Part shown: piece by piece, positions 57,863-63,412 of the stretch
How positions within the stretch are numbered: position 1 is the first letter of the stretch
Layout: each line of letters begins with the position of its first letter
Source of the DNA: Hofstenia miamia
Lineage: Eukaryota > Xenacoelomorpha > Acoela
NCBI GenBank assembly: GCA_004352715.1
Contig: SCFE01000004.1
Location: forward strand, 1,821,035 to 1,884,446
Length of the DNA stretch: 63,412 nt
Reading direction: 5' to 3'
Made by a program: the position numbers and the translations under genes
The notes under the pieces: generated by a model
What the model was told of the DNA's origin: nothing
The model's input: only the letters and a program-made list of their open reading frames with translations
The model's database searches: none

Positions 57863-59083
57863 TTTTCAGGTACATGTTCTTGATGGATATGGATTCTTTA
57901 TAGATCGATCCACGAAAATTTTTGTGAATTGGATTGGATATAGGATTGGAAAATATTCAATTCACGGCCACTCTGTTACCTGTATGCTGCCATACCAACA
58001 ACAGTGTTACCCGTATCTACCCTATTCGAAATCCAAATGTGGCGGCGGGGGAAAGTCCTTGTATAGAGTTCTCCTCTGAGAGGGGGCATCCGCTTGACCA
58101 CCCCCCTTGGCTACGCCTTGTTCACATGTACCAAACTTTTCTAATTAGATATAATTGCTTTGTTATATTTTGCCTACCATAAATAGAAAAGGAGGAGTTC
58201 TTTAGTGAACACCTATACTAGAATTAATTCAAGTACTAAAAGTATGATTCAATTTCAAATTGATTTATATGGTCTCCAGATTTTCATGTATGTTCATATT
58301 AGGCCCCTGCGAGTTGACATTTTCAGATTCGAGTCGAGTTGGAGTCGAGTTACAATGTAAATATATATGTACTGTATATGTGCANTATATATATATATAT
58401 CGTAACGAAATCGATACTGCGATAACATAATAATGCTGTAAATCAAACGCAATGAGAGGCATGTAAAATTTTCTGTCTCTCTTTTAGGGTGTTCAAAAAA
58501 ACTTAAGAAATGCTCGTGGTTTAAATTTTTTTTCAGGTACATGTTCTTGATGGATATGGATTCTTTATAGATCGATCCACGAAAATTTTTGTGAATTGGA
58601 TTGGATATAGGATTGGAAAATATTCAATTCACGGCCACTCTGTTACCTGTATNNNNNNNNNNNNNNNNNNNNNNNNNNNNNNNNNNNNNNNNNNNNNNNN
58701 NNNNNNNNNNNNNNNNNNNNNNNNNNNNNNNNNNNNNNNNNNNNNNNNNNNNNGTCCTTGTATAGAGTTCTCCTCTGAGAGGGGGCATCCGCTTGACCAC
58801 CCCCCTTGGCTACGCCTTGTTCACATGTACCAAACTTTTCTAATTAGATATAATTGCTTTGTTATATTTTGCCTACCATAAATAGAAAAGGAGGAGTTCT
58901 TTAGTGAACACCTATACTAGAATTAATTCAAGTACTAAAAGTATGATTCAATTTCAAATTGATTTATATGGTCTCCAGATTTTCATGTATGTTCATATTA
59001 GGCCCCTGCGAGTTGACATTTTCAGATTCGAGTCGAGTTGGAGTCGAGTTACAATGTAAATATATATGTACTGTATATGTGCA
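57863..59083. repeat. direct duplication of about 520 bases with gaps
   Basis: 57863-58383 recurs at 58530-59083. In the second copy N 58653-58753 replaces about 67 bases. The first copy ends at N 58384 in (TA)n. Each copy carries a GC-rich block (GGGGGCATCCGCTTGACC, CTTGGCTACGCC) of the GGCGTAGCCA repeat type. The pattern indicates unmerged contig ends or haplotypes. Confidence 0.88.
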
Positions 59084-59160
59084 TTTGTATGAATATATAT
59101 TGTATGTATATATATATATACATATATATAGAATATATATATATATATATATATATTCAG
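59084..59160. repeat. (TA)n-rich tract
   Basis: Imperfect TA repeats with TG and GAA interruptions. Confidence 0.9.
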
Positions 59161-61284
59161 CATATATATTATCACAGATGAGAAATATTAACTTCATATA
59201 TTATATACTAGACAACAATGAAAAGCAATTCATCTGGTGATTTACTCCGTTTATTTGATGACTTATTTCCGCTGAATTTTTCACGTGTATAACAAATAAT
59301 GCGGCCTCCATTATGAATCTTTAATAGGGCATGGCATCGACAGATGTTTTGACTACATAACAATCAATAATATAGAATAGATAATTTAGAATTTTTTTCA
59401 CCTGGATTTGATATGTATATTTCAGCATGCAAATATTGTTTTGTCAACATTGGCTAGAATAAATTAATTAATGGCTAAAAAACACAATCCAAAATAAACT
59501 GAGCAAACGTCGATGAGATTTAAGTTCAGGCTGTTTCAGAGTGTAAAATCAATCAGATCTCAGGTCAGCTTTAGCTTTCATTTCACAAAATTTTGAATCA
59601 GATTTTAGTTCTGCCCAATAATTCCACATAGTCCTGTGTCACAACTAGGGTAACCTAAAGCAGAGTTGCTAAATAATTTTTGGCTATCTCTCAGTTTATG
59701 AAAAAAATTATGGTCGTTTTAAGACTGTCTTACTCAAACTTCATGTCGAAACATTAAGAACAAATAATTGATGAACTTAATGATTTTTTTAAGAAAGCGG
59801 ATTAATTCAAGACAAAATAATTAACTTCAATGCCAATTCTCATCTCATTTCTTGTTAAAGATCTAAATGATTCGTATGATTTGTTTAACTCAAGAAAGAT
59901 ATGTTGTCAAATTAACAAAAAATTCGGACTATTACTTATTTTAAAAAGCATCTGACTGATAGTTCGGATAAGCGTAGCAGAAATCAAATGGATAAAAACT
60001 CAAAACACGAAAAACCTAATATAGTCCATAGAAAATATATGCAGATTAATTCACCTCAACATAGCTTTTGTCTTTGCTTAATTTTCGCCACAAGTGATGA
60101 AGATAAATTGATGTGAGGGCTTTTAACATAAGAATATTGTTCTATTGGAATAATTCTCTTGTGCTACAACTTTACTAATGCAGCTTCTAAGCTTCATTAT
60201 TGTTCAGATTTAAGCCAAGCCCATTAATTCGTTCTTTGTAAATGTCATATTTTCAAATTTTGCCTGGTAAATTATGAAAGGACACCAATAAAAATTCTGG
60301 AGCGAATTTTAGATAAATTCAAGAGTTTCAATCTGCAATTTCATTTCGGAAGGTATATGTTTCTGTTTCACAGTTTCTTCTCTTTTTCATGGGTCAAGAA
60401 AAATAGTAGGATTAAGCCTCAAAGGAGAGGGCAAGTGTGGTACTCATAAACTTTTGGTAATCTAACATTAAAATAAACTCAGTTTAATTCACTAATATCC
60501 CAAGGCTATTGCCTCGCAATTAAAACTGCAGTACCTACTCAAGCTTGGGTGAGTACAATTCGCAGATAATAAATTAGAGCTTTCATCAGTTTTTCAGTCT
60601 TAATCTCTTCATCCGCTTACCTGAAATCTATTTTGAACACGTACATTACCAGAACCTAACTGCATGCTCACCCGCCCTATCAAAATGGAAACCTAATTTT
60701 GTCATTTACTTAAACACTAATCCTTTTTTTGATTAAAGCTAAATCTACTACTTAGTGTCACTTCTCTTGGCACTTCTATCACTTCATTTCGTCTTCAGCA
60801 TTTCTCTTTTCCTTTTTTCTGAAGCTTTCTTACCTATGCTACAATACCCCAACTCCTGCTCATTATTTATTCCATTCTTCTAATATCCTCTTGCTATAAC
60901 CTCTCATCAAATTCAATGCTATCTATCTAAGCAAAAATATTTGATCATAACTATTTTTGTAAATACATTCCAAAGAGGAAATATCTGCATTTTTAGAATA
61001 CCTTTTCGCCAAATATGCTGAATAAAGGCAGGAAATGGAATCTAATTTTATAATGAGTCAAATCTACTGTTAAAAATTCCGGTGGCACAATGATCCCACT
61101 ATCTATTATGTAAAAAATGCTTTGCCTTAGCCGTTATCAATTTTGTCAGGCGAGAGACTGCGTTTTTGCTTAAATTGTTAGCATGATTATGGGAACTAAC
61201 AGTGGATGGATTTACATAAAATTTCCGCCATATACACATGTTTTCTGATTACTTTCCAATTATTATCAAATAATTTTCATTACA
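59161..61284. other. no gene seen; pyrimidine-rich patch
   Basis: 60580-60930 on the plus strand is unusually C+T-rich. No exon of the exchanger was recognised. Confidence 0.4.
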
Positions 61285-61460
61285 ATTTGTGAACCTATGT
61301 TGATGTATGGAGGTGTGATCTTTGATTATGCTTGCGTTAATAATACATTTATTAATTATTTAGCAGAATTCGTTGGTCTACAAAATTATTAGCAAGGCTT
61401 AGGGAGATTTACCTAAATGCTATTTAAAAGCTACTAGCCTTTGCTTGCAGGTGAACAGTG
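61285..61460 (+). pseudogene. possible LINE ORF2 C-terminal fragment
   Basis: The frame CEPMLMYGGVIFDYACVN, then FINYLAEFVGLQN and QGLGRFT, resembles the post-thumb LTRPILDYGAVVYDYA...LQNxALR region of jockey/CR1 elements. It is short and broken, so the call is tentative. Confidence 0.35.
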
Positions 61461-63234
61461 AATTTAGTTAATATTTTTTTGTTGAAACATTTTCAATAAT
61501 AATATATTATTTAAGCTCTTTAAAAAAGTTCTTTAAAAAAATTAACTACATATTTACTAAAGATTATTTCCAAGTCATCCTCAAGTCCTTTCACACTGGA
61601 AAAATGTATAACAAATTTAATTCAGATTATAATTAATAAGCCATAAATTATATATTCAGTGCTTGCGTAGATTATTGGGGTTGTCTTAATCAGAACGGAT
61701 TGTTTTCTTAAGATTTGAATTTTATTAATTATACACTGCTTAGCTTTGTATCTCTAAAACTTGATATTGACATCGAATGAATATCGGTCAATTATTTTCA
61801 CCATTGACATTGCTTGAATATCAGTCTTTGAAGAAAAATACTTAAGTTTTGAATGAGTGTTTTAAGCTAAATGATAAATACGAAAAGATCACATTCTTCC
61901 CATGGTCTGAAGTTTTTCCTGAATTACGCGTTCTCTTGGGAATAGAATGCAAAAAATTATGCAATCCAAGATTGTATGCCCTTTTGATTTTTATGAGTAC
62001 GCAATGCTGTAAAACCTGCAAGAAGGTACACTCATGTTTTCATAAAGGAGAAATTCAATGCATTGCACAAATATTTCGAGTCAAGGTTACATATAAATTC
62101 CTATTTTCCTTTTCAATAAATTCACCAGACGATGCATATGCTTTCAGTTGCATTGAATTGACAAGAACAGGGCAATTGTTTTTGACATTTTTAAATAAAT
62201 AAAGACCTGTCAAATTGTACAGTGGAAAGACAATGCCAATTTAGAGTCATTGAAAGGCGAAATAGGGATTTTCCTTAATTCATGTTTAAGTATAAATGAA
62301 TACGTCTTTTATTAATTAATAAATATTTAATAGCACTACAATGGCCTTGTCTCAAACCATTTTAATTAACCATGTCCCTCTAATACAATTATGTCTGTAA
62401 TTTAAGAAAGTTTCTGCATTACAATAATACATTCTACTTCATTAAACATTTTGTAAAAATTCAGTTATTGCCAAAACCTTGATTTTTAGATTTAGATAAT
62501 TGGATATATATATATATGTATAAATTTGCAAGCATAGCTTAATTTGTTCACAATCCTGATACATTATTTCAAAAATTTTCAAATCGAATATGCGCATACA
62601 TTTCTTCAGTATTGCCAGAGTCATTTTAACACAGTCCAGGCCCTGCACAGTTAATTAACAATTCTAGGATGTATGGTGTAAAATTCATTTAATATTTAAA
62701 TTTAGCTAGTAGTTTTCAAAACCATGAACTAATAATATCTCTCATTATATTACTTTTTTTGGGAACCTAATCTTGTCGAGTAAAGTGATAACGATTGGAG
62801 CCTGGCAAGATTTAGCCCAAGATGATATTTCGCAAATCCAAATAAACAGATCGTAAGCAGTGAATTTATAAAATGCAATGCTAGATGACATATTAAATAG
62901 TGGAGTGCTAAATCCAAATGATAAGGGAAGTGATTGTGATGATGATAGAGATTGCCAAATGACAATAATACATGGTCACCTAGTTTAGTATTTGCTAAGA
63001 TATTTCCGAAAGTAAGTATATTTAATCACACTAAGGTCAATTGTCTAACCAATTCGGGGTAGTAAGTTCTGCGAACATCTTCCTAAATAACCAAAAAAAA
63101 GGAAATGTCAAATATTCCAGCTGTTCTTGAATAATTTAGACGCATTTTCAAAAATACTAAAATTTTAAATATGCGCTTGACTGTTGGAGTTGGCAATTAT
63201 AATTATTTTTGCATTTCTTTTATCATCATTAGTG
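61461..63234. other. no confident gene
   Basis: A plus-strand frame (61849-62202, 117 codons) contains a CCKTCKKVHSCF cluster and ends just before AATAAATAAAG. It starts at TTG and matches no family I know. A (TA)n tract lies at about 62503-62516. Confidence 0.35.
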
Positions 63235-63266
<32 letters not shown>

Positions 63267-63277
63267 TATATATATTT
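63235..63277. repeat. (TA)n microsatellite
   Basis: TA tract with one slip; 63278-63412 holds nothing recognised. Confidence 0.95.
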
Positions 63278-63412
63278 GCTGAAAGCAAAACCATTGTATC
63301 TGCAAACTCATTGTTTTTGTACCACATCTAAACATGTATTTAGTGTGTGTTTAGGATCTAAAAGCTATCCAAAGTCTCACGAGTTGTTCGGAAACCGTAA
63401 TAATGGCTTGAA

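Noticed and set aside
61849-62202. 117-codon plus-strand frame with a Cys cluster and a downstream AATAAA
   Set aside because: It begins at TTG, has no family match and no clear splice acceptor; a chance frame cannot be excluded. Expression data would decide.
1-63412. CRISPR array, operon, prophage or bacterial defence system
   Set aside because: The direct repeats are microsatellites, transposon copies or gap artefacts; the genes are spliced and eukaryotic.

Overview
The window looks like AT-rich genomic DNA from an invertebrate metazoan; I could not fix the phylum. The evidence is a spliced animal gene with GT-AG introns of 89 bases to several kilobases, a gelsolin-fold protein, and a dense mix of eukaryotic transposons (non-LTR, Penelope-like, Tc1-like, hAT-like, piggyBac-like). 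(TA)n microsatellites and assembly gaps are frequent. There are no operons and no CRISPR array.

Left end (1-8 kb): three non-LTR retrotransposons are stacked in each other. A minus-strand element (LINE-B, 2478 to about 7.6 kb) has an SGNH-esterase-type ORF1 and an APE-endonuclease/reverse-transcriptase ORF2. A 2A-like ETNPGP motif stands just before its endonuclease. A plus-strand, 5'-truncated element (LINE-C, 3085-5199) splits it, and another plus-strand element (LINE-A, 473-2477) abuts it. A tRNA-like SINE head and an (ATT)n tract lie further left.

Middle (8-30 kb): mostly decayed repeats. They include three Tc1-like transposase relics, several LINE fragments, MITEs with visible terminal inverted repeats, and a degenerate tandem repeat. 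One good single-exon gene on the plus strand (13858-14397) encodes a small, probably secreted protein with a single gelsolin domain.

Right half (30.1-53.5 kb, minus strand): eight exons of a Na+/Ca2+ exchanger (NCX/SLC8 family). They run from the cytoplasmic loop through the two Calx-beta Ca2+-sensor domains to the last five membrane segments and the C-terminus. All seven junctions use GT-AG sites and keep phase. The N-terminal membrane half was not found and probably lies beyond 63.4 kb. A segment equivalent to the end of CBD2 also appears to be missing between two exons; a phase-compatible 54-base cassette is proposed in that intron. The introns hold nested hAT-like elements with target-site duplications, a GIY-YIG fragment of a Penelope-like element, and a MITE close to a splice site.

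Assembly quality matters here. Three blocks (about 9.3-9.7, 53.1-54.7 and 57.9-59.1 kb) are near-identical direct duplications that meet at or lie next to N characters. The second one duplicates a whole NCX exon. All three are most simply explained as false duplications. Several long open frames are only runs of N or (TA)n.
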